Shown: piece by piece, positions 20,337 to 28,061 of the stretch | Position numbering within the stretch: position 1 is the first letter of the stretch | How the letters are laid out: each line of letters starts with the position of its first letter | Assembly: GCF_009557055.1 (NCBI RefSeq) | Contig: NZ_CP045649.1 | Location: 2,889,501 to 2,953,500, forward strand | Source: Nocardioides sp. dk884 | GTDB lineage: Bacteria > Actinomycetota > Actinomycetes > Propionibacteriales > Nocardioidaceae | Reading direction: 5' to 3' | Length of the DNA stretch: 64,000 bases | Made by a program: the position numbers and the translations under genes | Notes under the pieces: model-generated | The model's database searches: none | Told to the model about the DNA's origin: nothing | The model's input: the letters and a program-made list of their open reading frames with translations, nothing else

Positions 20337-21800
20337 ATGGCACCTCGTGCAGTGATCATCGGCGCCGGCTTCGGCGGCCTCGCCGCCGCCCGCGCCCTGC
20401 GCCGCGCCGGACTCAGCGATGTCGTCGTGCTCGAGCGCGCGGACGACGTGGGCGGCGTGTGGCGCGACAACCACTACCCCGGCGCGGCCTGCGACGTGCC
20501 CTCGGTCCTCTACTCCTGGTCCTGGGCGCTCAACCCCGACTGGGGCCGGCGCTACCCGACCCAGCCCGAGATCCACTCCTACATCCGGCGGGTGGCGGGC
20601 GAGGAGGGGCTGCTCGACCTGGTGCGCACCGGCGTCGAGGTGGTCGGGGCGGCGTTCGAGGAGAGCAGCGGCACCTGGCGGGTGGAGACCACCACCCGCG
20701 ACGGCGCGAGCGAGACGCTGGAGGCGGAGATCCTCATCGCCGCGACCGGCCAGCTCTCCCAGCCGGCGTTCCCGCGGGTGCCCGGCCACTTCGAGGGCCC
20801 GGTCTTCCACTCCGCGCAGTGGGACCACGACGTGGACCTCGGCGGCTTGCGGGTCGCGGTGATCGGCACCGGCGCGAGCGCGATCCAGTTCGTGCCCGGC
20901 ATCGTGGACCGGGTCGGCTCGATGACCGTCTTCCAGCGCTCCGCGCCGTACGTCGTGCCGAAGCCGGACCAGGCCTACCAGCCGCGCCACCACCGGCTGC
21001 TGCGCCGCGCGCCGTGGCTGATGCGCGCGGAGCGCCGTGCGTGGTTCTGGCTCACCGAGCGGTTCAACGCCGCGCTCGGCGGCGACTCGGCGATCAGCCG
21101 CCCCCTGCTCGGCGCGCTGCGGCTCGGGTGGCGCGCCCACCTGCGCCGCCAGGTCCCGGACGCCGCGCTGCGCGCCAAGCTCGTGCCGGACTACGCGCTG
21201 GGCTGCAAGCGGCTGCTGTTCTCCAACGACTGGTACCGCGCGCTGGCCCGCCCGCACGTCGACGTGGTCACCGAGGCCGTCGTGTCCCTGGAGGAGAACG
21301 GCGTGCGCGCGGGCGACGGCACCCTGCACGAGGCGGACGTGGTCATCTGGGGCACCGGCTTCCGCGCCACCGACTTCCTCGGCGGGATCAAGGTCACCGG
21401 ACGCGGCGGGCTCGACCTGCGCGAGGCGTGGGACGGCGGCGCGCGCGCCCACCTCGGGCTCACCGTGCCGGGCTTCCCCAACCTGTTCTGCATCTACGGG
21501 CCCAACACCAACCTCGGCGGCAGCTCGATCATCAACATGCTCGAGGCGCAGGCGGGCTACGTCGCGCAGGTCGCGCGCGGCATCCTCACCGGCCGCGCCC
21601 GCCTGGTGGAGGTCAAGGAGCCGGCGTACGACGCCTACGACCGGGAGATGCAGGGCCGCCTGGCGCGCTCGGCGTTCGCCGGCTGCGAGAGCTGGTACGT
21701 CGACGGCGAGCGGATCACCACCAACTGGCCGGGCCTGGTGGCGGAGTACCGCGCCCGCCTGGCGCGAGTGGACTGGGACGAGCTGGAGGACGTGTCGTGA
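20337..21800 (+). CDS. flavin-containing monooxygenase, Baeyer-Villiger type
   Basis: 487 residues. FAD site GAGFGG (9-14 region), second dinucleotide site VIGTGASA (about 175-182) for NADPH, and between them FEGPVFHSAQWD (152-163), which fits the Baeyer-Villiger fingerprint FxGxxxHxxxW[P/D]. Such enzymes insert oxygen next to a ketone, giving an ester or lactone. The ketone is unknown; the partner gene (acetoacetate-decarboxylase-like, overlapping by 4 bases) and the AraC regulator indicate an inducible catabolic unit. The ATG at 20337 has no Shine-Dalgarno but follows a -10 box. Confidence 0.88.
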   Translation: MAPRAVIIGAGFGGLAAARALRRAGLSDVVVLERADDVGGVWRDNHYPGAACDVPSVLYSWSWALNPDWGRRYPTQPEIHSYIRRVAGEEGLLDLVRTGVEVVGAAFEESSGTWRVETTTRDGASETLEAEILIAATGQLSQPAFPRVPGHFEGPVFHSAQWDHDVDLGGLRVAVIGTGASAIQFVPGIVDRVGSMTVFQRSAPYVVPKPDQAYQPRHHRLLRRAPWLMRAERRAWFWLTERFNAALGGDSAISRPLLGALRLGWRAHLRRQVPDAALRAKLVPDYALGCKRLLFSNDWYRALARPHVDVVTEAVVSLEENGVRAGDGTLHEADVVIWGTGFRATDFLGGIKVTGRGGLDLREAWDGGARAHLGLTVPGFPNLFCIYGPNTNLGGSSIINMLEAQAGYVAQVARGILTGRARLVEVKEPAYDAYDREMQGRLARSAFAGCESWYVDGERITTNWPGLVAEYRARLARVDWDELEDVS

Positions 21801-22432
21801 GCACCGCCTATCCCCCGGAGCCCTGGGACCTCACCGGCACCGGGCTGATCAGCCTGTGGCGGGTGCCGGTCGACGCGGTGCCGACCCTCCCCGCGGGGGC
21901 GCGGGCGCTGACGCTGCGCGGTCAGGCGCTCGCGACCACCATGCTGGTGCGCTACGACGAGCGCGGGGCGATGGCCTACCGCGAGCTGCTCGCCGGCGTA
22001 CTGGTGCGGCACGGGCGCGGGGTGGCGCTGTCGATCACCGACATCTGGGTGGACAGCGAGGCCTCGATGGCCGGCGGTCGTGCCCTGTGGGGCGTGCCGA
22101 AGCAGCTCGCGGCATTCGACCCCGACCCGGGCGGCGCCGCCACCGGCAGCGCGCACGCCGAGACCGGGCCGGTCGGGGATGGGCCGGTCGCGACCGGCCA
22201 CCTGCTCGCGCGCCGCGGGCCGGCGGTCCGGCTGCCGTTCCCGCTGCGGGCGCGCATCGTCCAGACGCGCGACGCCCGCACCCTGGCCAGCCCGATCCGC
22301 GCGGGCGGCCGGCTGCGGCTGGCGCGCGCGGAGTGGTCCTTCGACGCCGCCGGCCCGCTCGCCTGGCTGCGAGCGGGCCGGATGGTGGTGTCGGTCCAGG
22401 CCGAGGAGTTCGCGATGCGGTTCGGCGCCTGA
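21797..22432 (+). CDS. acetoacetate decarboxylase-like protein
   Basis: 211 residues. Similar to the ADC beta-barrel family; WGVPKQLAAFD (about residues 98-108) aligns with the region holding the Schiff-base lysine of acetoacetate decarboxylase. Many family members are not decarboxylases but aldolase/dehydratase-like or of unknown function. GTG start overlaps the stop of the monooxygenase gene (GTGA), so the two are co-translated. Short for ADC (about 245), mainly at the C terminus. Confidence 0.75.
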   Translation: MSTAYPPEPWDLTGTGLISLWRVPVDAVPTLPAGARALTLRGQALATTMLVRYDERGAMAYRELLAGVLVRHGRGVALSITDIWVDSEASMAGGRALWGVPKQLAAFDPDPGGAATGSAHAETGPVGDGPVATGHLLARRGPAVRLPFPLRARIVQTRDARTLASPIRAGGRLRLARAEWSFDAAGPLAWLRAGRMVVSVQAEEFAMRFGA

Positions 22433-22439
22433 CGCCGGG

Positions 22440-22970
22440 TCAGCGGTGCAGCTGGCGCGGCTGGCTCTTGTTGGCGACCCGGTTCTCGGCGTCGATCATC
22501 CAGGCGAGCTGCTCGAGGCGCTCCAGCACGGTGTGCAGGATGTCGGCGGTGGTGGGGTCCTCAGCGTCGACCTCGTCGTGGATGCGTCGCGCGGTGCCGG
22601 CCACGGCGTACAGCGCGGCACCGATCAGGTCGACGGTCTCCGCGGTGTTGACCTCGGTCGCCGGGAACGGCTGGAGGCTCGTCTGCTCGGCGACCGTGGC
22701 CGCGCGGGCGTCCGGGGTGACGTAGATGGCGCGCATGCGCTCCGCGACGGTGTCGGAGAACTCCCGGGCAGCGTCGACGACCTCGTCGAGGGCCAGGTGC
22801 AGGTCGCGGAAGTTGAGCCCGACGACGTTCCAGTGCGCCTGCTTGCCCTGCAGGTGCAGGTCGGTGAGGTCGACGAGCATCTGCTGCAGGTGGGCGGCGA
22901 GCTGCTCGGAGGCGGTGAACGCCGGGCGGGCGACGTGGGTGGGGGCGCTGGCGTGGAGAACGTCGGACAC
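22440..22970 (-). CDS. Dps family ferritin-like DNA protection protein
   Basis: 176 residues. Four-helix ferritin-like fold with the Dps ferroxidase motif HWNVVGLNFRDLHLALDEVVD (His, Asp, Glu ligands between subunits) and the conserved Trp in WMIDAENR. Stores iron using peroxide and shields DNA. GTG 22970 is chosen because AGGAAGGA is eight bases upstream; an in-frame ATG at 23033 would span the -10 candidate. An IdeR-like box (23039) lies about 70 bases upstream. Confidence 0.9.
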   Translation of the reverse strand: MSDVLHASAPTHVARPAFTASEQLAAHLQQMLVDLTDLHLQGKQAHWNVVGLNFRDLHLALDEVVDAAREFSDTVAERMRAIYVTPDARAATVAEQTSLQPFPATEVNTAETVDLIGAALYAVAGTARRIHDEVDAEDPTTADILHTVLERLEQLAWMIDAENRVANKSQPRQLHR

Positions 22971-23038
22971 GACGAAGGTCCTTCCTAGGACGACTGCTGG
23001 ATCACGCCATCTAAGCACCTTTTTTGGAGTCATTCCAG

Positions 23039-23057
23039 AAAGGTGAGGCTACCCTTC
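23039..23057. promoter_or_regulatory. possible IdeR/DtxR box upstream of dps
   Basis: AAAGGTGAGGCTACCCTTC matches 13 of 19 positions of the iron-box consensus TTAGGTTAGGCTAACCTAA. It is centred about 45 bases upstream of the start point predicted from the TTAGAT box at 23014-23009, a position that would suit activation, as reported for IdeR and ferritin genes in mycobacteria. Confidence 0.4.
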
Positions 23058-24711
23058 ACACCCGCTCGACCGAGCTCTGCGCCTGCACCTTGGCCCAGCG
23101 GTAGTCGGCCTTGCCCGAGGGCGAGCGCTGCACCCGCTCGACGCGCACGATCGCCTTGGGCAGCTTGTAGCGCGCGACGTGGCGCTCGGCCTCGGCGAGC
23201 AGGTCCGCGTCGTCGACCTCCACGCCCTCGTGCAGCTCCACGATCGCCACGACCTCGCTCCCCCACCGCTGGGAGGGACGCCCCGCGACCACGACGTCGC
23301 GCACGGCCGGGTGGGCGGTCATCGCCCGCTCGACCTCCTCGGCGAAGACCTTCTCGCCCCCGGAGTTGATCGTGACGCTCTCGCGCCCGAGCAGCTGGAT
23401 GCGGCCGTCCTCGAGCACCTTGGCCCGATCACCCGGCACCGACCAGCGCACCCCGCCGATGAGGGGGAAGGTGCGCGCGCTCTTCTCGGCGTCGCCCAGG
23501 TAGCCCAGCGGCACGTAGCCGCTGCGCGCCAGCCAGCCCTCGCCCTCGCCCGGCTCGAGTCGGCGGGAGAGCAGGTCGTCGACGACCCCGGAGTCGGACT
23601 GCGGGGTGAACACCATCGCCTCCGCCTCGTTGTCCTTGGCCGCCGTCGCGCTCATCTGGATGCCGCTCTCGGAGGCGCCCGCGGTGTCGAGCACCATCAC
23701 GTGCGGCGCCACCGCGAAGAGCCGCTCGCGCACGGTCGGGGTGAGCGGGGCGCCGCCGTTGCCGAGCACGAAGAGCCCGGAGAGGTCGTAGGTCTCGCGC
23801 TCCATCTGCTCCACCAGGGGACGCGCGATCGCGTCGCCGACGACCGGGATCGAGGCCACCCGCTCGCGGGCGGCGAGCTCGAGGGCGTTGGCCGGGTCGA
23901 AGCTGCGTACGTCGTCGAGCACGACGATCTTGCCGCCGGCGGTGATCGAGTGGAACGTCGACCACAGCGCGGCGCCGTGCATGAACGGCGGGACCATCAG
24001 CAGCGACAGCCCGCCGCCCGAGGCGAGGGTGTGCGCGGCCAACGCGTCGTAGGACGCGAACGGCTCGGTGGTGCCGAACGGCGTACCGCCCATGGAGGAG
24101 ACGAAGATGTCGTGCTGGCGCCACATCACGCCCTTCGGCATGCCGGTGGTGCCGCCGGTGTAGAGCAGCAGCAGGTCCTCCCCGGACGGGGTCGGCATCC
24201 CACCCGCGGGCGCCGGGGTCGCCACCACCGACTCATAGTCCACCGCCCCGGGCAGCAGCGGGGTGCCCGAGTCGTCGGCGACCTGGATGAGCACCCGCAG
24301 CGCGGGCAGCCGCTCGCGCACCGCCGCGACGACCGGGGCGAACTCGGCGTGATAGACCAGCGCGGTCGCCTGCGCGTCGGTCAGGAGGTAGACCAGCTCC
24401 TCCTCGACGTAGCGGTAGTTGACGTTGAACGCCGCCACCCGAGCGCGGAAGGCACCCAGGGTGGCCTCGAGGTATTCGTTGCCGTTGCGCAGGTAGACGC
24501 CGAGGTGGTCCTGGCCGGACTCGTGCCCGGCGAGCGCCTCGCGCTCGGTGTGGCAGCCCAGGCCCTGCTCGGCCAGGTAGTGCGCGACACCGTCGATGCG
24601 GGCGTCGAGGTCGCGATAGGTGAGGCGCCGCTCGCGCCAGACGAGGACCTCGCTGTCCGGCACGGTCTCGGCGACGGTGCGGAACACGGTGGACAGGTTG
24701 AAACGGGTCAT
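23056..24711 (-). CDS. acyl-CoA synthetase (AMP-binding, FadD19/FadD3-like)
   Basis: 551 residues. AMP-binding signature LLYTGGTTGMPKGVMWRQHDI (the GVMWRQ form is typical of actinobacterial steroid/side-chain ligases), VPPFMHGAALW, GASESGIQ, RSVPGDRAKV and the C-terminal SGKADYRWAK. Activates a carboxylic acid, possibly a sterol side chain or branched acid, to its CoA thioester. Start ATG with GGAGGAG upstream. It lies behind the Baeyer-Villiger/ADC pair, on the opposite strand. Confidence 0.88.
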   Translation of the reverse strand: MTRFNLSTVFRTVAETVPDSEVLVWRERRLTYRDLDARIDGVAHYLAEQGLGCHTEREALAGHESGQDHLGVYLRNGNEYLEATLGAFRARVAAFNVNYRYVEEELVYLLTDAQATALVYHAEFAPVVAAVRERLPALRVLIQVADDSGTPLLPGAVDYESVVATPAPAGGMPTPSGEDLLLLYTGGTTGMPKGVMWRQHDIFVSSMGGTPFGTTEPFASYDALAAHTLASGGGLSLLMVPPFMHGAALWSTFHSITAGGKIVVLDDVRSFDPANALELAARERVASIPVVGDAIARPLVEQMERETYDLSGLFVLGNGGAPLTPTVRERLFAVAPHVMVLDTAGASESGIQMSATAAKDNEAEAMVFTPQSDSGVVDDLLSRRLEPGEGEGWLARSGYVPLGYLGDAEKSARTFPLIGGVRWSVPGDRAKVLEDGRIQLLGRESVTINSGGEKVFAEEVERAMTAHPAVRDVVVAGRPSQRWGSEVVAIVELHEGVEVDDADLLAEAERHVARYKLPKAIVRVERVQRSPSGKADYRWAKVQAQSSVERV

Positions 24712-24850
24712 GCCGCTCCTCCGGTTGATCGCGTGGCCGCAACCTAGCCGAGCGGAGACCGCGAGGTGACCTGGATCTCAGCACCGGGTGGCGCGATCTG
24801 AGTACACCGACTCATGCGAGCACCCCCGCCGAGCGGCGAGGCTTCAGGGC

Positions 24851-25138
24851 ATGGACAACAAGACGCCCCAGACCAACACCACCGCCTTCTTCGCCCAGGC
24901 CGCCATCTCCTTCGGCGTCTCGCTGCTGGGCGTCGTGCTCGCCGTGCTGTACCTGCCGGTCGACCCGTGGGTCCGCGCCTTCCTCGCGATGACCACGCTG
25001 TTCCTGGTCTCCTCCTCCTTCACCCTCGCCAAGTGCGTGCGTGACTCCCAGGAGAGCCGCTACGTCGTCTCGCGCCTGGACCAGGCGCGGGTGGACAAGA
25101 TCCTGGCCGAGCACGACCCCTTCCGCGCGGTCTCCTGA
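24851..25138 (+). CDS. YiaA/YiaB family inner membrane protein
   Basis: 95 residues with two hydrophobic helices (AAISFGVSLLGVVLAVLYL and AFLAMTTLFLVSSSFTLA) and a charged C-terminal helix (KCVRDSQESRYVVSRLDQARV) typical of the YiaA/B domain. Function unknown. Start ATG 24851; the weak GAGGC upstream is its only ribosome-binding hint. Confidence 0.82.
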   Translation: MDNKTPQTNTTAFFAQAAISFGVSLLGVVLAVLYLPVDPWVRAFLAMTTLFLVSSSFTLAKCVRDSQESRYVVSRLDQARVDKILAEHDPFRAVS

Positions 25139-25234
25139 TCGCGGGTGCCGTGAACGGGCGTGAGCGGTGGGTGCCCCGGGTACACCCCCCGGGCGCGACC
25201 GCCCGGTCCGCGCCCCGCCAGCCCGAGGTGCCAG

Positions 25235-25852
25235 ATGACCACGTCCCAGACTCCTCCGACGCGAACCGCGTCCTCGCCGCGCAAGGTCGCCAAGGGGCTG
25301 CTGATGCCGACCCTGGCCGCGCGTCTCCTCCGCGCCCCTCGCGGTCCCGGCTCCTCGGCGGTGCTGGTCGCGCAGGCCTTCTCCTGGGGCGGCGACCTCG
25401 CGCTCAACGAGCGCTCCCGCGGTCGCTTCCTCGCCGGGCTGAGCTCCTTCCTCATCGCCCACGTCGCCTACATCGCGGCCTTCCGCCGGCGCTCCTCGAC
25501 CCCCGTGCTCGCCTCACCGGGACGCCGGCGGTTCCTGGCCGCCGGCACCACGATGTCGGCCGCGATGGCGCTGGCAGCGGCCCGCACGGACCGCAGCCTC
25601 GCCGCACCGGTCGCGGTGTACGCGACGACGCTCTCCGCCATGGTCGCCTCCGCGGCCGCGGTGGACCGGGACCGCGGCCGGGAGCAGCTGCTCACCGGCG
25701 CCGCACTGTTCCTGGTGTCCGACACCCTCATCGGCGTCCGCAAGTTCCTCGCCGGCGACCGCGGCACCCTGCTGGATGCCGGCGTGCTCTCGACGTACGC
25801 CGCGGCGCAGTGGTGCATCGTCGAGGGCATGCGCCGCGGGCCTCGGGACTGA
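25235..25852 (+). CDS. YhhN-like membrane protein (lysoplasmalogenase family)
   Basis: 205 residues, five or six membrane helices; GDLALNE, SSFLIAHVAYIAAF and FLVSDTLIGVRKFL are the characteristic family motifs holding acidic and His residues in the membrane. Animal TMEM86 and some bacterial members hydrolyse the vinyl-ether bond of lysoplasmalogens; the activity here is unproven. Start ATG 25235 (MTTSQTPP). Followed by a 38-base palindrome that probably ends its transcript. Confidence 0.85.
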   Translation: MTTSQTPPTRTASSPRKVAKGLLMPTLAARLLRAPRGPGSSAVLVAQAFSWGGDLALNERSRGRFLAGLSSFLIAHVAYIAAFRRRSSTPVLASPGRRRFLAAGTTMSAAMALAAARTDRSLAAPVAVYATTLSAMVASAAAVDRDRGREQLLTGAALFLVSDTLIGVRKFLAGDRGTLLDAGVLSTYAAAQWCIVEGMRRGPRD

Positions 25853-25899
25853 GGGTCGCTCCCCGAGCGGGAAGGCGAGGCGGCGCTGGGAACTGGCTT

Positions 25900-25937
25900 C
25901 AGGTGCTTTTCGGCGCAATTGCGCCGAAAAGCACCTG
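25900..25937 (+). repeat. 38-base perfect palindrome, copy 1 (also terminator-like)
   Basis: Arms CAGGTGCTTTTCGGCGCAA and its exact complement meet at AATT; the core is GCGCAATTGCGC. Begins 48 bases after the YhhN-like gene, so it may act as a terminator, but a related copy follows 51 bases later. Confidence 0.85.
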
Positions 25938-25952
25938 TTCCCGCGCCCGACC

Positions 25953-25986
25953 GGTGGTTCTCCCAGCAATTGCGCAGAGAAGCACC
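25953..25986 (+). repeat. imperfect palindrome, copy 2
   Basis: 34 bases centred 51 bases after copy 1; arms agree at 13 of 17 positions, and its right arm matches the right arm of copy 1 at 15 of 17. Shares the GCAATTGCGC centre. Confidence 0.75.
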
Positions 25987-25997
25987 GTCCGAAATGA

Positions 25998-26047
25998 CCA
26001 GTGGCCGTGTCGGCACCCTGTTTCCAGGATGTCCACACGGCCACTGG
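25998..26047 (-). terminator. hairpin behind tRNA-Ala
   Basis: Perfect 13-base arms CCAGTGGCCGTGT / ACACGGCCACTGG (25998-26010, 26035-26047) with a 24-base loop, 13 bases past the tRNA 3' end. Confidence 0.6.
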
Positions 26048-26060
26048 CCTGCTACGTCGG

Positions 26061-26133
26061 TGGAGCTGAGGGGACTCGAACCCCTGACCCTCTGCATGCC
26101 ATGCAGATGCGCTACCAGCTGCGCCACAGCCCC
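26061..26133 (-). tRNA. tRNA-Ala (anticodon GGC)
   Basis: 73 bases starting GGGGCTG. Acceptor stem pairs GGGGCTG with CAGCTCC and includes the G3-U70 wobble that defines alanine tRNAs. Anticodon stem TCTGC/GCAGA with loop ATGGCAT gives anticodon GGC; T arm contains GGTTCGAGTCC. Discriminator A; the next bases read CCG, so the 3' CCA is not encoded. Confidence 0.96.
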
Positions 26134-26214
26134 ATCTCGCCGGCCTTCCCGCCCTGCGGGCCGGCCAACGACGAGAACATTACCCAACGGGTCCTGCGGA
26201 TGCGAAATCGGGGG

Positions 26215-26844
26215 TCAGACTCCGGACGCGACCGGCTCGGGCGCGGCGAGGTTGTAACCCGCGAGGCGGATGGTGCCGGTGTGGTTCTCGAGGACCACCC
26301 AGTGGCAGTTGCCGACCGCGCGGAACGCCGCGTGCGCGGAGTCGGGCAGGCCGAGCAGGTGGAGGGTCGCGACCCGGATCGCGGCGCCGTGGGCGACCGC
26401 GACGCCGGTGCCGCCCGGGCCGATCTCGTCGAGCAGCTCGCGCAGCGCCTCCTCCAGGCGCGCCGCGACCGCGGTGGTGGACTCCCCACCGAGCGCGACC
26501 GAGAGGTCACCCGCGCGGAAGCGCACGAACTCCTCGGGCGCCCGCGCGGCGTACTCGTCGTGGGTGAGCCCCTGGCGCTCACCGAGGAAGAACTCGCGCA
26601 GCCGAGGGTCGTGGACCGGCTCCAGGCCGGTCTCCTTCGCGACGTACGCCGCGGTCTGGCGGGCCCGCGCGAGGTCGGAGGACCACAACACCTCCGGGCG
26701 GTACGCGGCGATCGCCGGGGCGGCCGCGGCGGCCTGGAGGTGGCCGGTGTCGTCGAGCTCGACGTCGACCTGGCCCTGCACCCGGCCCTCGTGGTTCCAC
26801 GGGGTCTGACCGTGGCGCAGCAGGATCAGGCGCGTGGGGCTCAC
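26215..26844 (-). CDS. histidine phosphatase family protein (phosphoglycerate-mutase-like)
   Basis: 209 residues. Catalytic RHG motif LLRHGQTPWN (8-17), second site E-F-F-L-G-E and VAHGAAIR with the second catalytic His. In mycobacteria the gene at this position after rsfS encodes glucosyl-3-phosphoglycerate phosphatase; position and length fit but activity is not shown. GTG start three bases after the rsfS stop, so it is part of the nadD-rsfS operon. Confidence 0.9.
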   Translation of the reverse strand: MSPTRLILLRHGQTPWNHEGRVQGQVDVELDDTGHLQAAAAAPAIAAYRPEVLWSSDLARARQTAAYVAKETGLEPVHDPRLREFFLGERQGLTHDEYAARAPEEFVRFRAGDLSVALGGESTTAVAARLEEALRELLDEIGPGGTGVAVAHGAAIRVATLHLLGLPDSAHAAFRAVGNCHWVVLENHTGTIRLAGYNLAAPEPVASGV

Positions 26845-26847
26845 AGC

Positions 26848-27228
26848 TCAGGCCCGGGGCGGGCCGTCGAGGTCGGCCGGCAGCGTGATGACCGGGCAGT
26901 CGCGCCACAGCCGCTCGAGGGCGTAGAACTCGCGCTCCTCCTCGTGCTGCACGTGGATGACCACGTCGCCGTAGTCCAGCAGGACCCAGCGACCGTCGCG
27001 CTCGCCCTCGCGGCGGATCGGCTTGGCGTCGACCTCGCGCAGCTTGTCCTCGACCTCGTCCACGATCGCCTTCACCTGACGGTCGTTGGAGGCGGAGGCG
27101 AGCAGGAAGGCGTCGGTGATCGCGAGCTGCTCGCTCACGTCGAAGGCGAGCAGGTTGGTGGCGAGCTTGTCGCTGGCCGCGCGGGCGGCGACGTGGACGA
27201 GCGCGACGGCTCGATCGGTGGCGGTCAT
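26848..27228 (-). CDS. rsfS: ribosomal silencing factor RsfS
   Basis: 126 residues. Binds ribosomal protein L14 and blocks subunit joining under starvation. Family motifs: [47 protein letters not shown] overlaps the nadD stop by four bases (ATGA). Confidence 0.96.
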   Translation of the reverse strand: MTATDRAVALVHVAARAASDKLATNLLAFDVSEQLAITDAFLLASASNDRQVKAIVDEVEDKLREVDAKPIRREGERDGRWVLLDYGDVVIHVQHEEEREFYALERLWRDCPVITLPADLDGPPRA

Positions 27229-27863
27229 GCGGGTTCTCCCGGTGCTTCGGTGGTCTGGGGGTAGAGGTCGTGCTTGGCGACGTACTGGACGACGCCGTCG
27301 GGCACGAGGTACCAGACGGGTTCGCCGCGCTCGGAACGGCGACGGCAGTCGGTGGAGCTGATGGCCAGCGCGGGGATCTCCACCATGGTCACCCGGTCGA
27401 CGGGGATCGAGGAGAGCGTGGAGGGGTCCATCGTGTAGCCGGGACGGGTGCAGCCGACGAAGTGCGCGAGCGCGAACAGCTCGTCGGGGTCGCGCCAGGT
27501 GAAGATCTCGGTGAGCGCATCGGCGCCGGTGATGAAGTAGAGCTCCGCATCCGGCATCGCGGCGTGGAGGTCCTTCAGCGTGTCACGGGTGTAGGTCGGT
27601 CCGGCCCGGTCGATGTCGACCCGGGACACCGTGAACCGCGGGTTCGACGCCGTGGCGATCACCGTCATCAGGTAGCGGTGCTCGGCCGGGCTGACCACGC
27701 GGTCGGACTTCTGCCACGGGTCGCCGGTCGGCACGAACACGACCTCGTCGAGGTCGAACCAGGCCTGGACCTCGGAGGCGGCGACCAGGTGGCCGTGGTG
27801 GATGGGGTCGAACGTGCCGCCCATGACCCCGACGCGTCGGGGCCGCGGCGCGGCGTCGCTCAC
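27225..27863 (-). CDS. nadD: nicotinate-nucleotide adenylyltransferase
   Basis: 212 residues. Adenylates nicotinate mononucleotide in NAD synthesis. [12 protein letters not shown] near the N terminus is the HxGH-type nucleotidyl transferase motif; [13 protein letters not shown] (the ISSTxxR signature) is near the C terminus. GTG start 27863; no other good start lies before GGTFDP. Lies 14 bases after a small membrane protein gene and overlaps rsfS. Confidence 0.95.
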   Translation of the reverse strand: MSDAAPRPRRVGVMGGTFDPIHHGHLVAASEVQAWFDLDEVVFVPTGDPWQKSDRVVSPAEHRYLMTVIATASNPRFTVSRVDIDRAGPTYTRDTLKDLHAAMPDAELYFITGADALTEIFTWRDPDELFALAHFVGCTRPGYTMDPSTLSSIPVDRVTMVEIPALAISSTDCRRRSERGEPVWYLVPDGVVQYVAKHDLYPQTTEAPGEPA

Positions 27864-27877
27864 CTCGGGTGCGGTTC

Positions 27878-28033
27878 TCAGCTGTGCTCGCGGCCCGCGC
27901 CGAAGCTGACCAGGCCGATCAGCAGGCCGAGCATGATCACCAGGATCAGCGCGCCGATGCCCCACGAGAGCGCGTGGTTGATCTCGTGGTGGGTTCCCTC
28001 GGCGGCGAGCACGGTCGTCAGAGCGTTCAGCAT
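27878..28033 (-). CDS. small membrane protein, 51 residues
   Basis: Reads [13 protein letters not shown] then [19 protein letters not shown] and a hydrophobic stretch ending GAGREHS. One membrane helix (about residues 22-45) preceded by a His/Glu-containing segment. Located between proA and nadD on the same strand, 28 bases after the proA stop, 14 bases before nadD. Function unknown. The composition (ordered hydrophobic segment, charged ends, tight spacing) supports a real gene. Confidence 0.75.
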   Translation of the reverse strand: MLNALTTVLAAEGTHHEINHALSWGIGALILVIMLGLLIGLVSFGAGREHS

Positions 28034-28061
28034 GGGCACAGACTACCGGTCCCCGCCGACG

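Noticed and set aside
19167..21452. Long minus-strand frame ending in MCRTLLLS
   Set aside because: Only its last codons are meaningful (leuS leader); the rest is antisense to the monooxygenase gene and out of frame with the AraC gene.
26061..26133. tRNA-Ala considered as an integration site with an inserted island
   Set aside because: No integrase, no repeat of the tRNA 3' end and no base-composition break are seen nearby.
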